Shown: piece by piece, positions 30,036 through 38,265 of the stretch | How the letters are laid out: the number at the start of each line of letters is the position of its first letter | Numbering within the stretch: the stretch's first letter is position 1 | Assembly (NCBI RefSeq): GCF_000744705.1 | Contig: NZ_JQML01000001.1 | Coordinates: 4,722,017-4,786,016, forward strand | Direction of reading: 5' to 3' | Length of the DNA: 64,000 bases | Origin: Streptacidiphilus albus JL83 | GTDB taxonomy: Bacteria; Actinomycetota; Actinomycetes; Streptomycetales; Streptomycetaceae | Program-made: the position numbers and the translations under genes | The notes under the pieces: model-generated | What the model was told of the DNA's origin: nothing | What the model saw: the letters and a program-made list of their open reading frames with translations, nothing else | The model's database searches: none

Positions 30036-30056
30036 GTTGAGCTGAACAGGCTCAAG
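30036..30056 (-). promoter_or_regulatory. HAIR operator 1 (HspR site) upstream of dnaK
   Basis: Read on the minus strand: CTTGAGC-N7-GCTCAAC, close to the HspR-associated inverted repeat consensus CTTGAGT-N7-ACTCAAG. It lies 22 bp upstream of the dnaK start. Confidence 0.85.
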
Positions 30057-30087
30057 CATGCACGGGAGATTCGCATCCGTCAACAGA

Positions 30088-30108
30088 GGTGAGTGGTGTC
30101 GGCTCAAC
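30088..30108 (-). promoter_or_regulatory. HAIR operator 2 upstream of dnaK
   Basis: Read on the minus strand: GTTGAGC-N7-ACTCACC, a weaker match to the HAIR consensus, 32 bp beyond the first site. Two spaced sites fit co-operative repression of the operon by HspR. Confidence 0.7.
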
Positions 30109-30303
30109 TTTATTGCCCCCTTATGTCGAACCACCCGATCAGCGGTGGTGCGGGCGGGTCCGGGGTGAGCCACGAGCCCGGTGTGACCGGCGGCATAGGG
30201 GCAGGGCGGCCCACCGGGCGGTATCGTCCGGCTGACCGGACCTCCCGGTGACGAAGCAGTCACCACTCGCCCCGACTTTCGCCGTGGCGACGTGCAGCTA
30301 AGT

Positions 30304-30315
30304 TACCGACCGGTA
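30304..30315. promoter_or_regulatory. TACCG-AC-CGGTA palindrome, candidate TetR-type operator, overlapping a -10-like TACACT
   Basis: The 12-bp perfect dyad lies about 100 bp before the Fe-S oxidoreductase gene and touches TACACT (30314-30319), a good -10 match. TAC(C/T)GACCGGTA-like sites are used by TetR-family regulators of lipid metabolism in actinobacteria (from memory). The regulator is not in the window. Confidence 0.45.
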
Positions 30316-30416
30316 CACTCAGTGGGATTCTGCCTGCCGTCGCGCGGCCCGCACGGGCGGCCGGCCGGGCGGGTCAAGCCCACGCAGCCAGGACGCAGCC
30401 CGAGGAGACGGAGCCG

Positions 30417-32651
30417 ATGCAGCTCGCCGCGATCGTGATCTCACTGGTCACGACACTGGTCGGAACCGCGCTCGCCGCGCGCGCCGCCCTGTACATCTTC
30501 ACCTTCGTCAGAATCGGCGCCGCCGAACCCGCCGGCGCCCGCACCGGCAACCCGGTGCAGCGGGTCAGGACGGTGGCCAAGGAGTTCTTCGGCCACACCC
30601 GGATGACCACCTGGGGCATCGTCGGCATCGCCCACTGGTTCGTCGCCACCGGCTTCTTCTGCCTGATCCTGACCCTGGTGACAGCCTTCGGGCAGCTGTT
30701 CGACGCGACCTTCGCCCTGCCGATCATCGGGCACTGGTGGCCGTACGAGCTCTTCGAAGAGGTCATCGGCCTGCTGACGACGCTGGGCATCCTGGTGCTG
30801 ATCGTGATCCGGGTGCTCTCGCTGCCCGGCCGGGCCGGCCGCAAGAGCCGCTTCGCCGGCTCCATCGCCTGGCAGGCGTTCTTCGTCGAGTACGTGATCA
30901 TCGGCATCGGCATCTGCATCCTGGTGCTGCGCGGCCTGGAAGGCGCGCAGGAGGGGGCCACCCACTACCAGGCCGCCTACGCGGTCACCTATCCGCTGGT
31001 GCTGGCGTTCAAGGGCCTGAGCACGGGCACCCTGAACAACCTGATCTGGCTGTTCGCGATGCTGAAGATCACGATCTCCTTCACCTGGGCGATCACCATC
31101 GGCCTCAATCCCTCGATGGGCGTGGCCTGGCACCGCTTCCTGGCCTTCTTCAACATCTACTTCAAGCGCGAGGAGGACGGCGACGTCGCCCTCGGCGCGC
31201 TGCGGCCGATGACCTCCGGCGGCGCCCCGATCGACTTCGAGGACCCGGCCGACGACGCCGTGTTCGGCGTCTCCCAGGTCGAGGAGTTCTCCTGGAAGGG
31301 CCTGCTGGACTTCTCCACCTGCACCGAGTGCGGACGCTGCCAGTCGCAGTGCCCGGCCTGGAACACCGGCAAACCGCTCTCGCCCAAGCTGCTGATCATG
31401 AACCTCCGCGAGCACGCCTACGCCAAGGCCCCCTACCTGCTGGCCGGCGGCGGCAAGGACGCCGAGGGCAACGAGAAGGCGACCCCGGAGCAGTTGGCCG
31501 GCGTCCCGGCCGCCGCCCTGGCCGAGGCCGAGCGCCCGCTGATCGGCACCGCCGAGGAGAACGGGGTCATCGACCCCGACGTGCTGTGGTCCTGCACCAC
31601 CTGCGGCGCCTGCGTCGAGCAGTGCCCGGTGGACATCGAGCACATCGACCACATCGTCGACATGCGCCGCTACCAGGTGATGATCGAGTCCTCGTTCCCG
31701 ACCGAGGCCGGGACCATGCTCAAGAACCTGGAGAACAAGGGCAACCCGTGGGGCATGGCCACCAAGGCCCGCCTGGACTGGGTGAAGGAGCTGAAGAAGG
31801 AGACCGGCATCGAGGTCCCGGTCATCGGCGAGGACATCGACCCGAGCGAGGTCGAGTACCTGTACTGGGTCGGCTGCGCCGGCGCGCTGGAGGATCGGGC
31901 GAAGAAGACCACCAAGGCCTTCGCCGAACTGCTGCACACGGCCGGGGTGAAGTTCGCGATCCTCGGCAAGGAGGAGTCCTGCACCGGCGACTCCGCCCGC
32001 CGCCTCGGCAACGAGTTCCTGTTCCAGATGCTCGGCGCGCAGAACGTCGAGACCCTGAACACGGTGCTGGAGGACGCCCCGGTCAAGCGGATCGTGGCCA
32101 CCTGCCCGCACTGCTTCAACACCATCGCCAACGAGTACCCGCAGCTGGGCGGCCACTTCGAGGTCATCCACCACACCCAGCTGCTGCAGCACCTGGTCGA
32201 CGAGGGCAAGCTGGTCCCGGTCAACCCGGTCGAGGGCCTGATCACCTACCACGACCCCTGCTACCTGGGCCGGCACAACAAGGTCTACACGCCGCCGCGC
32301 GAGATCATCGCCGCCGTGCCGGGGCTCCGCAACGAGGAGATGCACCGTCACAAGGAGCGCGGCTTCTGCTGCGGCGCCGGTGGCGCGCGGATGTGGATGG
32401 AGGAGCGCATCGGCAAGCGGATCAACACCGAGCGCGTGGACGAGGCGCTGTCGCTCAACCCCGACATCATCTCCACCGCCTGCCCGTTCTGCCTGGTGAT
32501 GCTCTCCGACTCGGCGAACGGTAAGAAGAGCGAGGGCGCGGCCAAGGAGAACCTCCGCGTCGTCGACGTCGCCCAGCTGCTGCTCGACTCGGTGAAGGCG
32601 ATCCCGGAGGCCCCGGCCGAGGAGCCCACCCCGGAGCCGGCCGCCGGCTGA
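30417..32651 (+). CDS. Membrane-bound (Fe-S) oxidoreductase, heterodisulfide-reductase-like (Rv0338c type)
   Basis: 744 residues. About six N-terminal membrane helices (to about residue 235) form a NarI/HdrE-like quinone or haem-binding part. Two 4Fe-4S motifs follow, CTECGRCQSQCP and CTTCGACVEQCP. Two cysteine-rich CCG domains come next, with WVGCAG, ATCPHCFNTIANEYPQ, YHDPCYLGRHN and RGFCCGAGGARMWME. The layout matches the essential mycobacterial Rv0338c-like reductases, thought to move electrons between a soluble donor and the quinone pool; donor unknown. A strong terminator follows 100 bp after the stop. Confidence 0.9.
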   Translation: MQLAAIVISLVTTLVGTALAARAALYIFTFVRIGAAEPAGARTGNPVQRVRTVAKEFFGHTRMTTWGIVGIAHWFVATGFFCLILTLVTAFGQLFDATFALPIIGHWWPYELFEEVIGLLTTLGILVLIVIRVLSLPGRAGRKSRFAGSIAWQAFFVEYVIIGIGICILVLRGLEGAQEGATHYQAAYAVTYPLVLAFKGLSTGTLNNLIWLFAMLKITISFTWAITIGLNPSMGVAWHRFLAFFNIYFKREEDGDVALGALRPMTSGGAPIDFEDPADDAVFGVSQVEEFSWKGLLDFSTCTECGRCQSQCPAWNTGKPLSPKLLIMNLREHAYAKAPYLLAGGGKDAEGNEKATPEQLAGVPAAALAEAERPLIGTAEENGVIDPDVLWSCTTCGACVEQCPVDIEHIDHIVDMRRYQVMIESSFPTEAGTMLKNLENKGNPWGMATKARLDWVKELKKETGIEVPVIGEDIDPSEVEYLYWVGCAGALEDRAKKTTKAFAELLHTAGVKFAILGKEESCTGDSARRLGNEFLFQMLGAQNVETLNTVLEDAPVKRIVATCPHCFNTIANEYPQLGGHFEVIHHTQLLQHLVDEGKLVPVNPVEGLITYHDPCYLGRHNKVYTPPREIIAAVPGLRNEEMHRHKERGFCCGAGGARMWMEERIGKRINTERVDEALSLNPDIISTACPFCLVMLSDSANGKKSEGAAKENLRVVDVAQLLLDSVKAIPEAPAEEPTPEPAAG

Positions 32652-32750
32652 CCCCCGATCACCGGCCGACCCCGGCTCACCGGCTGACTCCCAGCCGACC
32701 CGGCCGGCGCCGGCCACCGGCCGACCCCGGTCACCGGGCACGGACGGACC

Positions 32751-32788
32751 CACTGGGCCGCCCCGCGAACACGCGGGGCGGCCCAGTG
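32751..32788. terminator. Perfect 17-bp stem terminator
   Basis: Arms 32751-32767 and 32772-32788 are exactly complementary with an AACA loop. It follows the Fe-S oxidoreductase gene by 100 bp. Between them two copies of CACCGGCCGACCCCGG (about 32661 and 32715) occur. There is no U-tract, as is usual in Streptomyces. Confidence 0.8.
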
Positions 32789-33353
32789 TCGTCTGCGGCC
32801 AGGACCGCCGCCGCACGGGCCGCAGCACGGGCAGCCGTACGGGCCGCAGCACGCCGCTCCCACGCTTTTCAGGAATTGAAATCCGACCGCCCAGAACATT
32901 GCCCTGCCTGCGTCGGCTATGATTCCGGTGTTCTGATTGCCATTCATACCGAAATCATGAAGAAAGTGCCGCCGCATAATTCAGCGCCTCGTTCCGACAC
33001 ATTCACCCGACCGCAACCGGCCGGGCGTTGTGCGCGTGCGGAACCGCCGCCGAGCGGCGCGCGCACGACCCGCACCCGTCCCGCACGGGCCTGCGGCGGC
33101 CGTCGGCGGTCGATCGGCGGCCTTCGGCGGTCGTCGGCGAGCGCTGGAACGGCGCGCCGGGCGAATCACCGGAACCCGCACCGGCCGGACGGAACCGGGC
33201 CGAACTATTCAGACCCGGTCCCCGACCGTCCTCCTGGCCCTTCCTCCCGGCCCTTCCTCCCGGCCTGTCCTGCTCCGGCCCCTTCCAGCCCTTCCTTCCT
33301 GCCCCTCCTGCCTCTTCCCGCCCCCTTCCTGAAATGAACGCGTAAAGCCACTC
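32789..33353. other. Long intergenic region with an A/T-rich patch and a pyrimidine-rich leader
   Basis: 565 bp with no convincing gene. From 32862 to 33000 the composition falls well below the local GC level (runs such as TTTTCAGGAATTGAAAT), suggesting a promoter or acquired DNA. From 33226 to 33330 the plus strand is almost all C and T, including two tandem copies of CCCTTCCTCCCGG (33238-33263). It ends directly before the nucleotidyltransferase gene. Confidence 0.6.
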
Positions 33354-34493
33354 ATGAGCGAAGCAATCCTTCTTGTCGGCGGCAAGGGCACCCGGCTGCG
33401 TCCGCTGACCACGCACACCCCCAAGCCGATGGTGCGCGCCGCGGGCGTGCCCTTCCTGGCGCACCAGATCTCGCGCGCGGCCGCGGCCGGCGTCACCCGC
33501 ATCGTCCTGGCCACCTCCTACCTCGCCGAGGTCTTCGAGGAGCACTTCGGGGACGGGCAGCGGGAGTTCGGGCTCAAACTGGTCTACGTCACCGAGGCCG
33601 AACCGCTGGGCACCGGCGGCGCGATCCGCAACGCGGCGGAGCAGCTGACCGCCGGCCCGAACGACCCGGTCCTGGTGTTCAACGGCGACATCCTCTCCGG
33701 CGTCGACATCGCCGAGCTCGTCCGGCAGCACCACCTCAGCCGGGCCGACGTCACCCTCCACCTCACCCGGGTCCCCGACCCCCGCGCCTTCGGCCTGGTG
33801 CCGACGGACCCGGACGGCAGGGTGCTGGCCTTCCTGGAGAAGCCGGAGACGCCCGAACAGATCGTCACCGACCAGATCAACGCCGGCTGCTACGTCTTCA
33901 CCCGCTCGGTCATCGACGCCATCCCCACCGGCCGCGAGGTCTCCGTCGAGCGCGAGACCTTCCCCGGCCTGCTCAGCGGCGGCGGCCTGCTCCACGGTGT
34001 CGTCGACAGCACCTACTGGCTCGACCTGGGCACCCCCGCCGCCTTCGCCAAGGGCTCCGCCGACCTGGTCCGCGGCCTGGTCGACTCCCCCGCCCTGCCC
34101 GGCCCCGTCGGCGACGCCCTCGTCCTGCCCGGCGCCCAGGTCTCCCCCCGCGCCGTCCTCAGCGGCGGCAGCGCCATCAGCGAGGACGTCCACGTCGACG
34201 ACGGAGCCGTGATCGAGTCCAGCGTGCTGCTGCCCGGCGCCCGGGTCGGGGCCGACGCCGTGGTCCGCAACTCCATCATCGGAAGCCACGCCCAGGTCGG
34301 GGCCCGCACCGTCCTCGACGGCGTCACCCTCGGCGACGCCGCGCGGATCGGCGCCGACAACGAGCTGACCACCGGAGCCCGCATCGCCTGCGGCACCGAT
34401 CTGCCCGACGGCTCGCTCCGCTTCTCACCCGGCACCATGGCCTGCACCCCGCACCTCGGCGCCGTCCCGCAGACCGTTCCCGTCCGCGTCTGA
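33354..34493 (+). CDS. Sugar nucleotidyltransferase (mannose-1-phosphate guanylyltransferase-like)
   Basis: 379 residues. The N-terminal LLVGGKGTRLRPLT is the nucleotide-binding signature, with TPKPMV, the metal site VFNGDILSG and FLEKPE following. The C-terminal 130 residues are hexapeptide repeats of a left-handed beta-helix (VLPGAQVSPRAVL, SVLLPGARVGADAVV, SIIGSHAQVGA). It probably makes GDP-mannose from GTP and mannose 1-phosphate for glycan synthesis; another sugar nucleotide is possible. No Shine-Dalgarno sequence precedes the ATG, only the pyrimidine-rich tract and AAATGAACGCGTAAAGCC. Confidence 0.9.
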   Translation: MSEAILLVGGKGTRLRPLTTHTPKPMVRAAGVPFLAHQISRAAAAGVTRIVLATSYLAEVFEEHFGDGQREFGLKLVYVTEAEPLGTGGAIRNAAEQLTAGPNDPVLVFNGDILSGVDIAELVRQHHLSRADVTLHLTRVPDPRAFGLVPTDPDGRVLAFLEKPETPEQIVTDQINAGCYVFTRSVIDAIPTGREVSVERETFPGLLSGGGLLHGVVDSTYWLDLGTPAAFAKGSADLVRGLVDSPALPGPVGDALVLPGAQVSPRAVLSGGSAISEDVHVDDGAVIESSVLLPGARVGADAVVRNSIIGSHAQVGARTVLDGVTLGDAARIGADNELTTGARIACGTDLPDGSLRFSPGTMACTPHLGAVPQTVPVRV

Positions 34494-34507
34494 GGGGCCG
34501 TCCGAAC

Positions 34508-34546
34508 GACCGGCGGTACGGACCGGCGGTGCGGACCGGTGGTACG
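34508..34546. repeat. Three 13-bp tandem repeats
   Basis: GACCGGCGGTACG, GACCGGCGGTGCG and GACCGGTGGTACG follow each other without gaps between the nucleotidyltransferase and the Yip1-like gene. They sit about 25 bp before the latter and could space its promoter or be slipped-strand products. Confidence 0.8.
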
Positions 34547-34571
34547 ACCGGCCGGCGACCCGACGGAGGAG

Positions 34572-35705
34572 ATGTCACAGCGGTACCACGAGGTCGGTAC
34601 AGAGGTGCCACAAACCGTGGGGCCGATGACCGGGCACGACGGCAGCGGGTACCGTCGGTCCGTGGGCAGCTACAGGTTCGGAGTCGGTCGTCGGCAGTCG
34701 TCCCGTCCCAACGGCGCGGCTGCCAGGGGTGTGGGCAGACCCGGAACGGGTGCGAGTGCGGGTGCGGCCACGCCGCGAACCGGTGCACCCGGACCCGATC
34801 TGGCGACCGCTGACCTGCCGCGAACCGATCCGACACGGCCCGGTCCGGCACGGCCCGATGCCGCGCGGACCGATGCCGCGGCGGCGGGCCGGATCGCGGC
34901 CGGGGCGCCCCGTACCGCTCCGGCCTACGACACCTCCGCCCCTGGGCACACCAAGGCCTTCGACACCCGCGACCTGGCCGACTATCCGGCAGGGTCGGAG
35001 CGCCCCGGTGGCGGCCCGCGCCCGGGCCCGGGCGCGGGTCCACGGCCTGCACGCCCCCCGCGAGCCGCAGGAGCCCCTGGAGCCCCCGGAGCCGCGCAGG
35101 ACTCGGAGCGCGAGGCCGCGACCGTCTACCGGGCCGGGCAGCCGCACCCCGGGGTGAACGGCGCCCGGCTGCGCTGGAGGCCGCTGCTCGCCGGGATCTA
35201 CCGCCGCCCCGCCCGGACCTTCACGCAGATGCGCGGCCACCAGGTGTGGGGGCCGGCGCTGACGGTCTCGGGGCTGTACGGCGTGCTGGCGGTCATGGGC
35301 TTCGGCACCACCCGCAGCGAGGTCCTGGGCACATCCTTCAGCCTCGCCGTGTTCTTCGTCCTCTCCAGCGCCGTCGGCATCGTCATCGCCGGGCTGATGT
35401 TCGGCGCCGTCACCCACGTGCTGGCCCGCCGGTTGGGCGGGGACGGGGCCTGGATGCCGACCATCGGCCTCGCCATGCTGGTCATGTGGACGACGGACGT
35501 GCCCCGGCTGCTGATGTCCTTCTTCCTCTCCGGGGGCAACCTCCTCCTCCAGATCGTCGGCTGGGTGACCTGGCTGCTGTGCGCGGTCCTGCTGACGTCC
35601 ATGGTCCGTCAGGTGCACGACCTGCCCTGGGGCAAGGCCCTGGCCGCGGCCGGCGTCCAGTTGATCGCGCTGCTGCTCATCATCAAGCTGCCGACCCTCG
35701 GCTGA
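34572..35705 (+). CDS. Yip1-family membrane protein with long Pro/Ala-rich N-terminus
   Basis: 377 residues from the ATG at 34572, where GGAGGAG is very close (2 bases); an ATG at 34626 is an alternative. The first 190 residues are low-complexity (Ala, Pro, Gly, Arg, Thr) and probably disordered in the cytoplasm. The last 180 residues have about five membrane helices (WGPALTVSGLYGVLAVMGFG, FSLAVFFVLSSAVGIVIAGL, IGLAMLVMWTTDVPRLLMSF, LLQIVGWVTWLLCAVLLTSM, GVQLIALLLIIKL), the pattern of Yip1-domain proteins. Function unknown. Confidence 0.75.
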   Translation: MSQRYHEVGTEVPQTVGPMTGHDGSGYRRSVGSYRFGVGRRQSSRPNGAAARGVGRPGTGASAGAATPRTGAPGPDLATADLPRTDPTRPGPARPDAARTDAAAAGRIAAGAPRTAPAYDTSAPGHTKAFDTRDLADYPAGSERPGGGPRPGPGAGPRPARPPRAAGAPGAPGAAQDSEREAATVYRAGQPHPGVNGARLRWRPLLAGIYRRPARTFTQMRGHQVWGPALTVSGLYGVLAVMGFGTTRSEVLGTSFSLAVFFVLSSAVGIVIAGLMFGAVTHVLARRLGGDGAWMPTIGLAMLVMWTTDVPRLLMSFFLSGGNLLLQIVGWVTWLLCAVLLTSMVRQVHDLPWGKALAAAGVQLIALLLIIKLPTLG

Positions 35706-35783
35706 CCCCGGGCCGGCCGCCCCACCCGGCACATGCGCGAGGATGGTGACATCCGTCCCCCCGCACGCCAGGAGCACCCCGCC

Positions 35784-36665
35784 ATGTCCCTTCCCCGCAC
35801 GTCGACCCAGGTGAGCTTCCCCTCCGGGTCGGTCCAGGACCGGTCCACCGTCCTCGCCGTCCTCGACCTGCCGGAGGGACGGACCGGGATCATCACCGGG
35901 AGCACCCCGTTCCATCCGCTGGACCACACCTGGCCGGACCAGCCCTCCGACACCGGGACCCTGGTCGTCGACGGAGTCGACCTGGCGGTGGTGGACTGCG
36001 TCACCGGCGGCGTCGGCCCGGAGGGAGTCCTCTCCCTGGGCGCGGAGATCCCCGTCCGCCGCGGTGAGGAGGGCTGGGCCTGGCTCGTGGTCCACGTCGT
36101 CGAGGCGGCCGAGGCCACCGGGGTCACCGTCGGCGCCGCCGCCGAGCTGCGGGTGGACGCAGAGCGCCGGGCCGCGCTCTCCGCCGCGCACACCGGCTGC
36201 CACCTGCTCGCCCTGGCCCTGAACGCCGCGCTCGCGCCCCGCTGGCGGAAGGACCCGGGCCGCCGCGACGCCCTCGGGCACCCGGACTTCGACAGCCTCG
36301 CGATGGAGTCCTCGCGGATGGACACGACGGCCAGCACCGACGTCTACCGCATCGGCAAGTCCCTGCGGAAGAAGGGCTTCACCGCCGACGACCTGGCCGC
36401 CGACCTGCCGACGATCACGGCTGCCGTGAACGAGCAGCTCGCGGCCTGGGTGGCCGCCGACGCACCGGTGCGGATCGAGGCGCCCGGCCCCGAGCTGACC
36501 GCGCGCCGCCGCTGGTGCTGCGACCTGCCGGAGGGCTCCGCGTCGATCTTCTGCGGCGGCACCCACCTGCACCACCTGGGCGAGCTGACGGCCCTCCGCA
36601 CCGAGCTGCGGCTGAGCGAGGACGGCACCGGACTGACCGCCGTCACCGCCCCCGAACGGCGCTGA
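35784..36665 (+). CDS. AlaX-like alanyl-tRNA editing / metal-dependent hydrolase domain protein
   Basis: 293 residues from the ATG at 35784, with AGGAG 12 bases upstream. It has the two metal-binding signatures of the second additional domain of threonyl/alanyl-tRNA synthetases: HTGCHLLALALN (about residues 138-149; standard form HxxxH, here H...C-H) and CGGTHLHHLGEL near the C-terminus. Free-standing proteins of this kind hydrolyse Ser- or Gly-tRNA-Ala. The central region is longer than in compact AlaX, and the first motif has an extra cysteine. The editing role is inferred from the family. Confidence 0.75.
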   Translation: MSLPRTSTQVSFPSGSVQDRSTVLAVLDLPEGRTGIITGSTPFHPLDHTWPDQPSDTGTLVVDGVDLAVVDCVTGGVGPEGVLSLGAEIPVRRGEEGWAWLVVHVVEAAEATGVTVGAAAELRVDAERRAALSAAHTGCHLLALALNAALAPRWRKDPGRRDALGHPDFDSLAMESSRMDTTASTDVYRIGKSLRKKGFTADDLAADLPTITAAVNEQLAAWVAADAPVRIEAPGPELTARRRWCCDLPEGSASIFCGGTHLHHLGELTALRTELRLSEDGTGLTAVTAPERR

Positions 36666-36686
36666 CCGACCTCCGTCGGTCCTCGG

Positions 36687-37262
36687 TCAGATCTTGGTCC
36701 GGTGGAAGTTCATGAACGAGCGGGAGGCCGTCGGACCACGCTGGCCGAAGTAGCGGGAGCCGTACTCGGCCGAGCCGTAGGGGTGCTCGGCCGGCGAGGA
36801 CAGCCGGAACATGCACAGTTGGCCGATCTTCATACCCGGGTAGAGCTTGATGGGCAGCGTGGCGACGTTGGAGAGCTCCAGCGTCACATGCCCGCTGAAG
36901 CCCGGGTCGATGAAGCCGGCGGTGGAGTGGGTCAGCAGACCCAGCCGCCCGAGCGAGCTCTTGCCCTCCAGCCGCGAGGCGACGTCGTCCGGCAGCGTGA
37001 TGACCTCGTAGGTCGACGCCAGCGCGAACTCGCCCGGGTGCAGGATGAAGGGGTCCTCGCCCTCGGGCTCGACCAGCCGGGTCAGGTCCGGCTGCTCGAC
37101 CGAGGGGTCGATGTGGGGGTACTTGTGGTTCTCGAACACCCGGAAATAGCGGTCGAGCCGTACGTCGATACTTGACGGCTGGATCATCTTCGGGTCGTAC
37201 GGGTCGATGACCACACGACCGGATTCGATCTCGGCCCGGATGTCCTTGTCTGAGAGCAGCAC
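36687..37262 (-). CDS. dcd: dCTP deaminase (possibly bifunctional dCTP deaminase/dUTPase)
   Basis: 191 residues, full length for Dcd. Conserved blocks: [34 protein letters not shown] and the catalytic-Glu region [19 protein letters not shown]. It converts dCTP to dUTP, and in actinobacteria such as Mycobacterium the same protein continues to dUMP. It converges with the AlaX-like gene, 21 bp apart. Confidence 0.97.
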   Translation of the reverse strand: MLLSDKDIRAEIESGRVVIDPYDPKMIQPSSIDVRLDRYFRVFENHKYPHIDPSVEQPDLTRLVEPEGEDPFILHPGEFALASTYEVITLPDDVASRLEGKSSLGRLGLLTHSTAGFIDPGFSGHVTLELSNVATLPIKLYPGMKIGQLCMFRLSSPAEHPYGSAEYGSRYFGQRGPTASRSFMNFHRTKI

Positions 37263-37333
37263 TCCACGAGGTTACGTGCACGGGTGGGCCCCCGCCCAAT
37301 CAGCGGAGGCCCACCGCGGCTGCCGGGGTCGTC

Positions 37334-37552
37334 CTAGGCCAGGAACTCGACAGCCTCGCGCCGCAGCGCCTGCTCGATCTGCTCCCCGGTGAGGGTGGCC
37401 AAGTCGGCGGGGACGGAACTGCGCAGTCGCGCGCACCGGGGACAGCGGATGAGCCGACCGGGGCCGATACGCCCGGCCCCGAGATTCTGCAGCGGGAACG
37501 TGGCAGTGCTGAACAGGTGCCCCTCGGCACAACGGACGACAGTGCGCTCCAT
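37334..37552 (-). CDS. Small zinc-ribbon-like protein
   Basis: 72 residues. Paired metal ligands are visible: RCAEGH near the N-terminus and IRCPRCARL in the middle (C-x2-H/C and C-x2-C spacing). The C-terminus is an amphipathic helix (LTGEQIEQALRREAVEFLA). It looks like a conserved actinobacterial orphan. Function unknown. It lies 71 bp upstream of dcd on the same strand. Confidence 0.75.
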   Translation of the reverse strand: MERTVVRCAEGHLFSTATFPLQNLGAGRIGPGRLIRCPRCARLRSSVPADLATLTGEQIEQALRREAVEFLA

Positions 37553-37874
37553 TGTTTCCTTTCCCCATCAGGTGGCATGCCGACGACCGGCTCGGCTCCG
37601 CACCTCGCCGTGTGGCATCGCATCACGCCGCATCGGACTTCGCGGCGGCATCACATTAGGGGATGATCCGGACGCCCCGCCCCGAGGCTCGCCGTCCGCC
37701 GCACTCCGCGAAACCCGCCCGCCACAGTACGCCCGCCCGCCCCGCCGGCACCACCACCAGTCGGCCCCCGACACCCCTCGCCGCCGCCCCCGCACCACGC
37801 CTCCGGGGTCGCTGCGAAGCCCGGCAACCATGGGGTAGAGTGAGAGCAGTCGGCCGTACCTGACGGTGGATCAC

Positions 37875-37948
37875 GCGGGTGTAGTTTAATGGTAGAACAT
37901 GAGCTTCCCAAGCTCAGAGCGCGAGTTCGATTCTCGTCACCCGCTCCA
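37875..37948 (+). tRNA. tRNA-Gly (anticodon CCC)
   Basis: Complete cloverleaf: acceptor GCGGGTG/CACCCGC, anticodon stem TGAGC/GCTCA with loop TTCCCAA (anticodon CCC), T-arm GCGAG-TTCGATT-CTCGT, discriminator T and encoded CCA at 37946-37948. TAGAGT at 37835-37840 is a probable -10. The 3' part (37901-37948) is the attachment core of the island to the right. Confidence 0.97.
37901..37948 (+). repeat. attL: 48-bp 3' part of tRNA-Gly
   Basis: From the anticodon stem to the CCA end. It is repeated at 46552-46599 with a single difference (G37936 versus A46587). The intact tRNA is kept on this side, as expected when an element inserts into a tRNA 3' end and restores it. Confidence 0.93.
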
Positions 37949-37953
37949 ACAGA

Positions 37954-37985
37954 AAGCCCCAGGCCAATGGCGTGGGGCTTCTTTA
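37954..37985 (+). terminator. Stem-loop after tRNA-Gly
   Basis: AAGCCCCA pairs with TGGGGCTT around an inner GCC-AAT-GGC stem, followed by CTTTATT. It lies inside the island's left end and would terminate the tRNA transcript. Confidence 0.75.
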
Positions 37986-38265
37986 TTGTCCAGACCATTC
38001 GGGTCCCGTCGTGCCAGATTCGTGCCAGAACGATGCTAACGGCCGGTCAGATTTCTCCATTCGAAGTCACTTTCCGCATGACAACGGGGCATGCGTCGCC
38101 TGGCGTCTCACATTACAAGACGCATTTTCTGTGATCTGCGTCACTTGAATAGCCGCTACCGTCCAACCTCGGCTGGCTCACCAGTTTGGTGGAAGCCGAC
38201 AAGGCGGCGCTCGCGACCGGGCACCGGCCAGGGGCCAGCCGAGGGGCCGCAGCTAAGCTCCGGCT
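37986..38265. other. Left end of island: non-coding, with paired CGTGCCAGA repeats
   Basis: No gene seen in this 280-bp stretch. CGTGCCAGA occurs twice 11 bp apart (about 38009-38028) within 70 bp of attL. Such short direct repeats beside an att core are typical integrase arm-binding sites. The stretch around 38030-38160 is A/T-rich compared with the chromosome. Confidence 0.45.

Noticed and set aside
28158-30266. N-terminally extended DnaK
   Set aside because: The extra 84 residues are non-conserved and cover the HAIR operators; the conserved start with a good ribosome binding site is at 30014.
30441-32852. Long minus-strand open frame opposite the Fe-S oxidoreductase
   Set aside because: Composition is that of an antisense shadow, and the plus-strand gene has clear conserved motifs.
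32789-32977. Cys-rich small open frame on the minus strand (AACCGPYGCPCCGPCGG)
   Set aside because: The frame runs on through a strong terminator with shadow-like composition, and no ribosome binding site precedes either ATG.
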